From Saussurea involucrata (lineage: Eukaryota; Streptophyta; Magnoliopsida; Asterales; Asteraceae): 64,000 nt of DNA. The stretch spans positions 91,922,873-91,986,872 of the forward strand of contig CM066326.1 of the NCBI GenBank assembly GCA_033807775.1. The letters are read 5' to 3'. A model generated the notes under the pieces. It had not been told where the DNA came from. It worked only from the letters and a program-made list of their open reading frames with translations, and ran no database searches. Of the stretch, positions 53,889 to 64,000 are shown in pieces; position 1 is the stretch's first letter; the number at the start of each line of letters is the position of its first letter. A program made the position numbers and the translations under genes.

Positions 53889-54461
53889 ATGGATGGAGGT
53901 TCAAGATCAAGGGGGAACAGGTCGGCGAATGTGGCTGGAACTTCACGTTCGGGAGCCTACCAACCACTGAACGACGGAGCTCGCCGGAGTACCTGAAAGG
54001 TACCGGAAACAGACGAGGAGTGGACAAACTATGGGTGAACTGCAGCCGATTTTCCATTCACGCCTGAGGAGGAAGCAGACTGGGAGATGGCATCCGACAA
54101 TTACTACTTCGATAATGGCATGAGAACCCCACCAATGTATGATTTTATGCCGACGGGTCTTCGACAAAGTCAACGAATTACTCCCGCAGTGCAAAAAGCC
54201 ATTGATGAGGCGAACGCCGGTATCGAAAAGGTAAAGGGTATGTGGAACCATAACAGGGGGATTCAGCAGGGGAAAATGGAGTATCTAGCGGAGAAGAAAC
54301 GAGAACTGGCCATGACTAGGGCTCACGTTCGGCACCTGCAACGAGAGATTAAGGAAGCTGAAGAGGAACTAGAAGAACTCGAATCGGACTACATAGGAAT
54401 GGAGGACATGATCAAGGAAAAGGTTAACTTCATCACAGGACTCCAGGACGCCTTCCAGTAA
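53889..54461 (+). pseudogene. Coiled-coil accessory ORF of MULE-2, two in-frame stops
   Basis: The frame starts at ATG 53889 (M-D-G-G-S-R-S-R-G-N). It is closed by TGA at 53994 and 54036, and is then open to TAA at 54459. All three parts share one frame, so two nonsense changes in a 190-codon gene are the simplest reading. The first 75 codons are polar and disordered. The rest has T-P-A-V-Q-K-A-I-D and a long E/K/R coiled coil ending A-F-Q, parallel to the MULE-4 ORF. MULE-1 has lost this segment. A shorter product from ATG 54087 (124 residues) would still cover the coil. Confidence 0.65.
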
Positions 54462-55633
54462 TAAATTTATTTGTTTACATGCACTGTATCCGTTTCGGTT
54501 GGAAAGATGATTTGCAATAATTTTTATATGATGTTGTTAATTAATTTCCTTGTTAAATAACTTAAGTGAATTTCTATATTAAAAACATTAAAATGGAAAG
54601 GAAACAATACATTAAAAACCACAAATTAAATAATTAACTATAAAGGTATGAATTTTAAATATAATTTTTTTTATGTAGTGTATAACTGTATATGATATAT
54701 ATTAAAATATATAAATCCAAAAAAATTCAAGATTGGGCTCATTTCGAACGTATCGAAGAGACGATTATAATGGTGTAATTTGTTAAAATTAAAACGTATT
54801 GTTAATAAACGATTATATGTGTTAAATGTAAAATTAAAATAATGAAAGTAAAAGGTATAAAGTAAATTTAGTAAATAAGTATAGGGGTTGAAAGTGTAAC
54901 ATTTCATTTTAAATTCGTAAAAATGGACGAAAGCGGGGTGAACAGTGTCAAAAATACCAAAATTTTCATAAATGGTCCCTGAAATTTTTCAAAAATGGTC
55001 CCTTGCAATTGAAAAGTCACAAAAATAATCCCATCGCGGGATTCCTTCGCGATCGCGGGATTTCATTTTTCAAAAATGGTCCCTGCAAGTTTAAAAAAGT
55101 GTCAGAAAGGTCCCTGGCCCGCGATCACGGGCTTCCATCGCGAATTTTTAGGGTATTTTTGCAAAGTGGGAGAGATTTGTGGTATTTTAGTAATACATGG
55201 TCAAACTTAGAGTATTTTAATTAATTTCCCTTTAATATATATATATATAATATTAACTATTTCTCTCTGTCCCTCTCTTTTTCTCTTTTTAAAAAGCCTC
55301 CCGAACTCCATTTCACGCAACAAAACCCCTCTCTCTCTATCTCTCCATCGCTTTCTCTTTCTCTTTCTTCTCTCTCTAAGATGTTCATGGTGGCGACATC
55401 TTCAAAGAAAAGAGTACAGGACTACAGGTGTTGATCCACCATCAAAACCCTAATTTCAACATTCATTCATAAATCAAATGGGCAGATTAAATCACAGAAA
55501 ATCCAACTTTAATTTCGTCACCAACACCTGGGTTTTAATCCGAATCACTTCTTGTTTCTCTTGACCCCCATCCAACCTGCTGTTTACTAATAATTCTTCA
55601 TTATTTCTTTGTTTTCCTTTTCCCCAACTTTTC

Positions 55634-56666
55634 ATGCTCAGAAACAGGACCCCACCCCTTCCGATCATGGCGGATCAACAAGTTTCTTCGACCCGAACCG
55701 TTTCCTCGTTCCTCCCTTCTCCGAGGTTCTTCAATGGCTTCTTTTCCCCCAAATTCCTAACGGATTCACAACCATCACCCACTTCCATCCTCGATACCCA
55801 CAACAATTTCATCAAAAACCCATCTGAGAAGTTCGATCATGAAGGCATCGCTCTAGCCCTAATCGAAGAACAACAACCCGATGAAACCATTAATAAACCC
55901 AATACAATTAGCCGTAAACTTCTGTTCGCATCAAATCTCAAGATTCAAATCCCTTCGCCTACCTTATCTTCAACCGGATCCCCCGAATCTCCCGGCGATT
56001 TTGGAATCAAGACCCGGAGTTCACTGTTTTCGGGTGCTCCGACTCCGACCGGATTCGGATCGCCTCGAGCTTTCACGGGTGGGTTGTCTTTGAGCGAGAT
56101 GGAGCTCTCAGAAGAGTATACCCGAGTCATCTCTCATGGGCCAAACCCGAAAACCACCCATATTTATGATAACTGTGTTGTGGAGAGCTGTTGTGGTGTT
56201 ATCGGGTCGCCCGAATTTAAGAAGCCTGGTCCGAAATCGCCATGTGATAGTTTCTTAAGCTTATGTCATACCTGCAAAAAGAATCTTGAACAAGGCAGTG
56301 ACATCTACATGTACAGGTGAGTCCCAAAATCTATTTAATTAATATATTATATTTTATAGTAACAACAAATTATTGATGAATACTAGCAATTAGGGGTGTA
56401 ATTATTCAATAATTCACATGTGATTGATATGGTTTTAGCAATTAGGGGTGTAATTATTCAACAATTCACATGTGATTTATATGGTTTTAGTAATTAGGGT
56501 GTAATTATTCAGTAATTCACATGTGATTGATATGTTTTAGGATTTAGATTGAATATGATTATATGAATATAAGGGTAGTGTTAATTACAGGGGTGAGAAG
56601 GCTTTTTGCAGTGAAGAATGCAGATGCCAAGAAATGGTTTTGGATGGATTGCTGATGAACTCATAG
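55634..56666 (+). CDS. FCS-like zinc finger (FLZ) protein, FLZ10/11-like
   Basis: Two exons are visible, 55634-56316 and 56591-56666. The AG/GTGAGT donor and ATTACAG/G acceptor split an arginine codon. The protein has 252 residues. It starts M-L-R-N-R, the usual start of the long FLZ subgroup. The first 190 residues are proline/serine-rich and largely disordered. The FLZ domain near the end has L-C-H-T-C and, across the intron, F-C-S-E-E-C-R, giving the four zinc-binding cysteines and the F-C-S signature. FLZ proteins are adaptors that bind SnRK1 kinase subunits and act in sugar, ABA and stress signalling. The leader (55260-55630) is CT-rich. MULE-2 ends 404 bases before the ATG, so the proximal promoter may be partly element-derived. 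The gene itself looks intact. Confidence 0.9.
56387..56540 (+). repeat. Tandem repeat in FLZ intron, about 55 bp x 3
   Basis: The unit GCAATTAGGGGTGTAATTAT continuing to ATTCACATGTGATTGATATG is present three times with minor changes. 56667-57160 holds the 3' end region and no further gene. Confidence 0.9.
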
Positions 56667-57163
56667 TAACCACTATGGAAATTGACCATTTTGCCCTTTC
56701 TTGTATTCAGTGTTCAAGTTCACAGGGTCTTGACTATTGATGACAAGATGGGAATTTTGCTATGTTTGTGTTTTGATTGGATTGTAATGTTAGTAATTTA
56801 AGTGGGGTATGGTGGGGTCAGTATTTTTTGTTTTTTGTTTTTACTTTTTTTTTTTAATAATTTTTGTTTACCATTCCACTATCCTTGTAAGTTGTAATGA
56901 TTTTGTAGAAAAAGAAAAGGAAAATTGTGGTGATGATGTTATTTTGGATTTATTTGATTATAAATTTACTAGATAATTTAACAGAAAAAGAAGAAGTTTA
57001 AGACATTTTATTTTCAGTTATACTTATGTAATGATAAAATATTTAGGTTATACTTGATAATATTAAATACATATAATAATAAAATAATAATAATAAAGTC
57101 ATGGGAATTTATTTATATGTTATTTAACGTAATTTTTCAAAAAGTTAACTTATAGTCGATTTA

Positions 57164-57448
57164 AGGGTCGTTTACCAAACACTTACCCGGGTAAACACTT
57201 ACCAAGTCATATTATCTATCGGATTGATATGACAAGGATCAAAAATCTTCCCCGGTAAGAGCGAATGAAAAGACCGAGAGTCTTACCCCGGTAAGTGATG
57301 GCGACGACTCTTACCACGGTTAGCGCCTACCGGATGAATTGTTGATACGAAACCGATTTGTTGGACTAAATCTTACCCGATAAGTAAGTAATAGTGTTAA
57401 ATTTGACTGTTAAGCGCTTACCCGGGTAAGCATTTGGTAAAAGACCCC
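57164..57448. mobile_element. Tourist-like MITE, TTA target duplication (copy 2)
   Basis: This 285-bp element starts AGGGTCGTTTACCAAAC and ends GGTAAAAGACCCC. TTA flanks it (57161-57163 and 57449-57451). Internal TTACCCGGTAAG words match the copy at 5262-5568. Confidence 0.85.
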
Positions 57449-57472
57449 TTAGTATAAATTTATGGGTATCTT

Positions 57473-57971
57473 GTAAGATCATCTCCAACCTTGACACAAA
57501 AAAAAACACCAAAAACACCAATTTTGGTGGGCCCAACACCAAAAAAAAACCTCAACTCCAACCATCCTCTAAAAAAAAAACACCAAATTTGTGGACCCCA
57601 CCTTAAAATAACATATTTTATTTACTATTAACTATTTTTAATTACAATAATTATAATTTATAAATATAATAATAAATAATCAGTAATTAATTTATTTAAT
57701 GAAGACCGATAAAAATAAAACGATAATTTTTTAATTGATAATACATTTAAATAAAATTACATCAATACAAATAACACAAATTAAAAGCATAATTAAATAA
57801 TACTAATGCTCCGAGTTAGTATACTCGTCCCACAAATGATCAATTAATGCATCTCGAAGTTCAAAGTGAGCGGTTTTATCTTTGATCTTTTTATGTTGAG
57901 CAAGAAATTGTTCAAGTCCACCATTGTTATCGTTCACCATCTCTAACTCTCACATTTGTCCCCACAATTGG
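57473..57971 (-). mobile_element. Harbinger element remnant, cut by a Gypsy insertion
   Basis: The left end GATCATCTCCAACC after TAA is followed by ACACCAAAA repeats, then the tail of a transposase gene on the minus strand. The element stops at 57971, where the Gypsy LTR begins. Its other half should lie beyond that insertion. Confidence 0.65.
57803..57971 (-). pseudogene. HARBI1/ALP1-like transposase C-terminal fragment
   Basis: On the minus strand the frame reads L-E-Q-F-L-A-Q-H-K-K-I-K-D-K, then H-F-E-L-R-D-A-L-I-D-H-L-W and Y-T-N-S-E-H before TAG at 57803. This resembles, from memory, the C-terminal end of plant Harbinger nucleases (L-R-x-D-L-I-E-H-L-W). The catalytic part is missing in this window. 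Confidence 0.6.
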
Positions 57972-59568
57972 TGTAACGACCCAGACCTTTTTCGAAGAGT
58001 TTTGCGGTTGGTGTGGAGTTTTAAATAAAAGTAGAAGTTGAGGGGCCAATTGATAAATAAGAGAGGAAGTATAAAAGGGCACAAAACCCTAGCCAACCTT
58101 CCCATTTCCTGATTTTAGTGTGTGTGTGTGTCGGCTGGATTTGTGAGGGGAAAGAAGAGGAGAAGTTCTTGAAGGTTTTTGGTGCATTTGGAAGAAAGGA
58201 GCCATCAAACCTTGGGATTTGAAGGAGAAATAGCATTTGGATTTCGTTTATCGCAAGCAATCAACCAGGTAACACCCTCTTGTTTCATCGATTTATCTTT
58301 GATTAGGGAGCAGAATGGTTAGTCTTGGGGTTTTTGTTCAAAAGTGAAGTTTGAAGCTAAAATGAGAGAAATCGGGTCTTAGAGTGTGGTTCGATTGCTA
58401 ATAACTCAGTAATTGTTAAGTTTAGTGATGTTGTTGCTATTGCTAATCTTTACTTCGAGAGAATCGAGCTAACCAGTAGATTTCAGCCTTAAAAAGGGTC
58501 CAGGTCGTCGTCCGGAAACCGCCCTAGACGTCCGGAAACCTTCTTGGGCGTCCGGACTCCTTGCTTGGGAGAAGGTCCCCGGACGAGGAAGTTTACCGGA
58601 TAGGTTGGGTTTTTCCGGGTAAGAGTTGTGTCCGGTAAGTTCGGTACCCGGAAAGGGGTATCGTCCGGAGAGTAGTAGTTATCCGGATAAGGGTGTTGTC
58701 CGGACTAGGTTGTCGACCGGTTAGTTGGGTGTCCGGACTCTTTAGCGTCCGGAAAAGTAGGGTTGTCCGGAAAACCTGAGTTGTCCGGATACTTTTGCTG
58801 AGTTGTTGTTTTATGCCCGTTTATTCAGGGAAGTCGATTTTGAAGTTTGGAACTGTTTAGGAACGAGAAGTAAGAGCCTCAGGTGAGTTTTCTAACTAAA
58901 ATACGTGCCTTTTAACGTGTTTTTCTAAAGTGAATACATGATGAGAAATGCCATGTTTTGTTCTTATGCTTTTATTGCATGAAAGTTGTTTAAAGTTTTA
59001 TGTGAGATGTATGCATACATTGTGTAGACGTAAATTGGCTAAGTCGGGGGGAGGTTCCGCCAGTACTCACGTCGGGGGGAGGTTCCGTTGATGCCATGGG
59101 AAGTGATACCCAGTAAGGCAACGTGATACTGACTCGTTGTCACTTTCGGGTGACTTCAGGGTGCCATTTACGGGAGCGGATTTATCCGTGGAAGTTTTTA
59201 ATGTCCAGTTATGTGAAAGTTTATTATTGAAAGATTTATATATGAAAGTTATGCGAAGTTTTTAAAATGATTTTGAGAACTGTCAGGAGGGACTCACTAG
59301 ACCTCATGGTCTAACCCTCGTTTTTCCAAACTAAACCTTTTCAGGTAAGCAGATAGTAGGAGGCTCAGGTAAGTGAGCAAGAGCATGATAAAGGACAGAT
59401 GCAGATAGAGACAGTGCCACTTATACTTGTAGTAGCTAGTTCATTCTCAGTTGTGTATAGGTTGTTTCCGCCAACCTATTTTGAGACTTATGTAAGAATT
59501 TTGGGACCCATTTTTGGGATGTTCTAATTTATATGATTTGCATGCTTATTTTAGACTGGGTTGTTACA
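57972..59568 (+). repeat. 5' LTR of a Gypsy (chromovirus, Tekay/Del-like) element
   Basis: This 1597-bp LTR begins TGTAACGACCC and ends GGGTTGTTACA, directly before the primer site. It has a CCGGA-rich block at 58490-58800 and a duplicated CGTCGGGGGGAGGTTCCG word near 59045-59090. No gene lies inside it. Confidence 0.85.
58490..58800 (+). repeat. Dense GTCCGGA / CCGG block in Gypsy LTR
   Basis: About twenty CCGG words, many as GTCCGGA or GTCCGGAAA, are packed into 310 bp. This is far above expectation in such AT-rich DNA, though they are not a regular tandem array. Confidence 0.8.
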
Positions 59569-62500
59569 ATTGGTATCAGAGCCATAGTTTAAGGGATTTA
59601 GGTGACCGGACGGGCCTAAACTTAAACTTGGGAGTAGAAATCACAACTGAGAACCAGGAAAATGCGTTAGGGGGACACTATTGTAGATATAGGAAATGCG
59701 TTAGGAGGTCACTATTATAGAGATAGGACTAATAGGGTACTGAGGACTGTCATGTAAGGTAAGTTTGAAATTTCACCTGGCCAGTGTAATTGCGAACTTA
59801 CAGGTACATGTATGTGCTTAACCTGCCTTATTATTCCGAAGTGGTAGTAAGGAACTAGTGTTTATGTCGTGTGCCAGTACTTTAGAATGTCAGCAAGATC
59901 CCTGAGGGGTAGACTGAGACCTTTGTTGGGGAAGTTTCTTGAGAAGTCATGGATGATGTGATGTATATATACATCGTTGAGACAGAATGTTGTTTGGAAT
60001 GTTATGAGCCGTCTAGAGGTAGACCTTCGTGGTTCGAAGAGGATGAGTGATTACTTTTGAGTAAGTCTTCTGGATCAGGAAAGTCTCGATTCTAGGAATC
60101 GTGGGATAGAACTGTTCGGATAGTAAGGCGGGACGGTGTCGAGATCTTGAAGGTGTCAATCCAAGAGCGAGCAGGGGATTAGAGTCCTGACTCTTTAGTC
60201 GTGTTATTCAGTGGCAGGATCATTGAAGAGAGATTTTTGTAGAATACTGAAAGCGTGTAGAAGTATAATATGAGATAAATTGGTCAAGATGAAAGTAATA
60301 TGAAATAGTTGAGTAAGTGGACCGTTGAACGTATGTATAGCAAGTTGTTGCAAGACCGAGGGGGCGACCGCTGGTCGAAAGTAGAGTGTCAATGATAAGT
60401 TGCGTGAGTAAAGCGATTGACCTTGTTTGAGTGAGTAGCCTTCAATTACAAGTAGAGTTTCATGCATTAAGATCGTATATGTGCATATGAGATTTTTCAT
60501 AAGTAAAGTAAATGTGTAAATATCAGATTTGTCCGGATATGTGTCGGCGTGTGCAAGCGTATGTTTTAAGAAAAATGCAAATCCATTTACATCGCACAAT
60601 GAAGTCTTGAGGACTACGATTTACAAAATATTCCACTCTTTTCATTATAAGTTAAATTGTTGCAAAAGTCAAGAAGACGTTTGAATGCAAAACTTTTATG
60701 ACCAAGATAAGTATTGACATGTTGAAGTTATATAAGTGAATATGAGAACCGACTGGTTTACTTCGTGTCGGTAAGTCCTTTCAAAATTTTGTCGTATGAA
60801 AATATTTTCATCCAATATTTATTTATGTCGTAACAATATATTTTGGTTGAGTAAGATTAAGTTTTACGGAAAGTTGCATGCAAACGATTCTCGAGATCGT
60901 TGTGCAGGGTATTGAAGGGGTCGTATGTACCCAAGTTGTTTCCAAGTGTTGTTTCTTTAAAATAATCAAAAGTGTGATGATTTATTTATCGCGTTGTCAT
61001 GCATGAAGGCTATAAACTCACTAGGTCGTAGAGTACTACATTTTAAGCTAAGGAAGAACTCTTAGAGTGGAGAGGTAATGGACAGATATGGGGAGAATGT
61101 TCGTAGTTTTGGTACTTATGTTCAAAAGGAGAGATGAGCAGTGGAGGAGTTAGAAGTGGACTTTAATGTCGGTTGTATGAGGGTCTGTACCCTCGTGCGG
61201 TGACTGGAAATACAGTTGTCGAGGGACGGTTGTGTTCAGGGGAAGGACTAGAAGTCAGCAAGGTTTTGGTATTGGCAACTCATTATGAGTAGTGTGGTGA
61301 AGTAGAGATGAAGTATCCGCGACGTTGAATAATAGTTTTAAAGTGATCTTGTAATGTTAACGTTTCACGAGTGAGTTTGAAATGAGGACGACGGGATGAG
61401 AATTTGATTATAATATGTTGGAAGGATTAGGTTCAGTAAGGGACCCTTGTTGGAGAATAGGTCAAGGAAGTATCAACGGGTCAACTATTGACGTTAAAGT
61501 CGGCAGTTGAGTGAGGTGTTTGAGACCGAAGACTTGAATCAAAAGGTTGAAAGTTGAAGGACCACTTTGTAGGGGTGTTAAGATAGTGAAAGACTGCTGT
61601 TTTAGATAAGCGTTTTACCTACGAGATGGATGGTTCGTAAAGAACAAAGTATTTAGCACAAACGGAGTGAGGGTATAAATTATGTCGATATGTGAGGGAG
61701 TGCGCCCTGCCTATATTGGTTTGGGATCGCAAAGAGCTGTCAGGAAACGAGTATGTTAGAGTTATTCAGAAATTCGTGTGTTGTGGTTCAACTAGAGCTG
61801 GGAGAGAGGCAATGTAGCGAGATAGACTCGGTTAATTATGAATGAGGTCTTGAAGATAAGTTTGAGTTGTGTACGATTGGCCATGAGAGTCTTGGTCTGC
61901 AGTGTGATGTTATGAGTGAGTAATGTACAATTATATAGTGGCAATAATTGCCAAGTTGAATGTGTCAGCTAGCGTCATAGCAATGAGAGATTAGAGAAAG
62001 AGGAAACTTCAGATAGAAGCCTGTTGGAGGTTTCGGTTGGGGTGTTCGAGTGTTAACCAGGTTGCTGTAGCACGTAGGGTGTAAGTTGATGTGGTGATAT
62101 GATTATGTTCGGGATAGCATCACGGAGTGGTGGTGGGTAGTTACCCAAAGGAGAAACCAAGTGTTTTTAGTTGTAAGAGTCGCTAAGTAAATATATTTTG
62201 GAATCATTGGAAGTTTAAAGAAGATGATGGATGTATTAGTCAAAATGTGGTGGAATAGATGTGAAATCCTTAAAGAATGTGAGTTGTTGCTTATGTGTGA
62301 ACGAATTGCCTGAGAAAGTAAAAGTTGGAGTTTAAAGAATGTATAGTGACGTCGAACTCTGGTGTCAGTTCGAGGCGTTTTAGTCGAAAGCCTTAAGTTA
62401 GAATTTTAGTGCAACCGTTTGGTTATGTATAGTAATAAGACAACATTTGCAGCTTGAGAATTGTCGGAAGAGAGGGGCGAGTAATGTTGGTGGGCAGTGC

Positions 62501-64000
62501 TCTACGCTAACGTGGAGAGGTGAAGACAGTATGCTGGAATAAGTAAGTAAATCGGAAGTAGTAAACTTGACAATAATGCCGATAGGCGCAGTGTTGTGTA
62601 GTTTGTCCTTGGTAAGTGTGCGAACTCTTGGAAAGAGTATTGAGGGAGGAAATTGTGTATGTTTTTGTGCAGGAAAGAAGTGGGTAAGACGACTGAAGGA
62701 GTTAAGTTAGTGGCTTTGTGAGAAACGTTCAAGCGAACTGATCGTTCAGTGTAAGCTATCGAGAACAGTAGGGCGTGATCGTGGTTACCCCTCCTAGATG
62801 AGTGGGAGTAACCGAAGTTATGTTATATGGCTGGACGCATGTGGCAAGCAGTGAGAAATTGATGATCCTTAAGGATAAGTTCAAATCAGATAGGTGAGTA
62901 CTCAAATGAGGAAGTATGGAGGTTTCCTACTATTAGACACGTTAAGTGTGAAATGATGAAGTGGTGAGAAAGTACGAATTAGTTGTCGTGTTGTAACCTA
63001 TGTGATTCGGGAAGGGATTATGATTTGCTTAGACGTATGTCGGTTGGAAAACGTAATCTAGAAATTTCAGGTATACCAAGAAGAGGCTCATGGGTGTGAG
63101 CTTGTCGGGATGTACAAGGTTGTCCTGGTGTCAAGTTGTCGGTAAGTGAGTTTTCCTAGTGGAAGATCCTCGTTGTTGTGGCAGGAATTTCTGCCAAGTC
63201 CTTTTTCTTAAGGAAGTGTAAATGTATGAGAGACCTTAATTAGACGTGTTTAAAACTGTGAGTCCCGATGTGTGGACGGAGGCACGGTTGGCCTTGGTTT
63301 TATCAGGTAGTTTTAAGCGAGTATAGTGATCGAATGGGGTACAAGTAAATAGTGCAAGATGGCACGTTTTAGCAAGTGATGACTCGCCGAGGGCGGTTTC
63401 ATGTATGAAATGCGGTTATGTTTCCCATCTGAACGATTTGGGGCAGCCGAGTAGAACTGAGTGGTTGAATTGAAGACTGTGGAACCTCGAGAATTGAGAG
63501 ATAGGTAAAGTGAACTACGTCTGTGGATCCGTCGGAGTTATGAAAGTTGAATAGATAGTGCGCGATCTTGAGGTACTAGATGAAATTTTGGGGGATTTCG
63601 TGGTGTGATGTGCGCCTCTGTTACGAGGAACAGATGAGGGAAGCTGTAGTAATGTCGATCTTGCGAGAATTGCTGGCGATAAGAAGTTGACCTTGTCACT
63701 AGTGAGCGAGTTAGAGCAGCAACATACAAGTTAGACTGGTCAGAAGAATTAAAGAGTGTTCATCCGACATTTCATGTCTTAGACTTAAAGAAGTGTTTGT
63801 CAGAGGTCGTTGTGGCTGTTCCTTTGAGGGGACATCAGTATAGATGAGAGGTTGGATTACGTAGAAGGACCGATATAAATCGTGAGCGGTAAGGTTTGCT
63901 AAACGAGGAACATAGAAGTTTGGCTAGTAAAAGTTCAGTGGAGTTATCATAAGGGACGAGAGGCAACGTGGGAATTAAAATCAGATATGATGTTCGGTTA
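59569..64000 (+). mobile_element. Decayed Gypsy internal region
   Basis: The primer site TGGTATCAGAGCC (59571-59583) follows the LTR. After it no plus-strand frame over 70 codons is open. A chromodomain end is readable at 63735-64000, so gag-pol is present but riddled with stops and shifts. The internal length to that point (4.4 kb) is shorter than usual, suggesting deletions. The strand is strongly G-rich and C-poor. A 40-bp tandem duplication lies at 59656-59727. The 3' LTR lies outside the window. Confidence 0.7.
63735..64000 (+). pseudogene. Gypsy pol C-terminus with chromodomain, decayed
   Basis: One frame gives E-E-L-K-S-V-H-P-T-F-H-V and D-L-K-K-C-L-S-E. A shifted frame gives E-R-L-D-Y-V-E-G-P-I and, after stops, V-K-V-Q-W-S-Y-H-K-G and A-T-W-E-L-K-S-D-M-M. 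These are the hallmark blocks that end integrase and form the chromodomain of Tekay/Del-type elements. At least two stops and a frameshift are present, so it is not functional. Confidence 0.75.

Larger units (their letters stand above)
45699..55230 (+). mobile_element. MULE-2: long MULE with DUF1985-Ulp1 gene and coiled-coil ORF
   Basis: This 9532-bp element has the family termini, flanked by TTTAATATA (45690-45698 and 55231-55239). It carries a multi-exon DUF1985-Ulp1 gene, repeat-filled introns, a coiled-coil ORF and an inserted solo LTR (50728-52861), with no transposase. It is the fuller relative of MULE-1. Its right end lies about 400 bp upstream of the FLZ start codon. 53094-53880 and 54470-54950 are AT-rich and colinear with MULE-1, with no supported gene. 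Confidence 0.9.

Noticed and set aside
59514..59720. 68-codon frame spanning the Gypsy LTR end and primer site
   Set aside because: It crosses the LTR boundary and primer binding site, so it is not a plausible gene start. No gag motif is present.

Overview
This window is plant nuclear DNA, most likely from the daisy family (Asteraceae). The family call is an inference: the extra Copia ORFs and the PB1-like and Ulp1-type Mutator genes resemble proteins I know mainly from Asteraceae annotations. The sequence is AT-rich and dominated by transposable elements. Only two ordinary host genes are visible: a GPI-anchored lipid-transfer protein gene (4302-5084, two exons) and an FCS-like zinc finger (FLZ) gene (55634-56666, two exons).

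Layout. 1-3809 is the 3' end of a Copia element with an extra ORF behind pol. The lipid-transfer gene follows. 5.2-8.6 kb is a scatter of short DNA transposons (Tourist/Harbinger type with TTA or TAA target duplications, and one Mutator-type with a 9-bp duplication). 8732-32160 is one Mutator-like element (MULE-1) with a perfect 9-bp target duplication. It is inflated by Copia B (11956-30950, duplication ATTAT), which is itself split by Copia A (11962-24623, duplication GTTGG) six bases into B's 5' LTR. LTR differences agree with the nesting order: A has 1 substitution and 1 indel per about 1.1 kb, B has 3 substitutions per about 1.2 kb. 32.2-42.6 kb holds two gene-capturing Mutator elements (Pack-MULE type, carrying pieces of a BAH/TFIIS SUO-like gene and of an LEA_2/NHL gene), a truncated transposase-bearing MULE, and several MITEs. 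42662-45656 (MULE-4) and 45699-55230 (MULE-2) are two neighbouring MULEs of the MULE-1 family. MULE-2 ends about 400 bp upstream of the FLZ start codon. The right end is a Harbinger remnant cut by a decayed chromodomain Gypsy element.

How the parts work together. The MULE family has common ends (GGGAAATTAATTAAAATAC...) and a subterminal palindrome, CCCGCGATCGCGGG. Its members divide the coding load. One type carries a PB1-plus-MuDR transposase gene, a separate PB1-like gene and a coiled-coil ORF. The other carries a multi-exon DUF1985-Ulp1 protease gene and a coiled-coil ORF but no transposase. Every long reading frame seen in these MULEs carries stops, frameshifts, a lost splice site, insertions or truncations, apart from the short PB1-like and coiled-coil frames. 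Copia A has an intact gag and pol and is the only element that looks recently autonomous. Its downstream ORF is split by one base missing from a C-run.

The most unusual signals are these. (1) In the Copia elements, an element-specific short motif is repeated both in the LTR and inside the coding repeats of the extra ORF (GTTAATRCTGCT in the first, TTCGGTGG in A and B). (2) The extra ORFs of the first element and of A each follow a TATA box. (3) A tRNA-like unit sits in permuted order between two copies of the primer binding site of B. (4) The MULE family has a two-part organisation.
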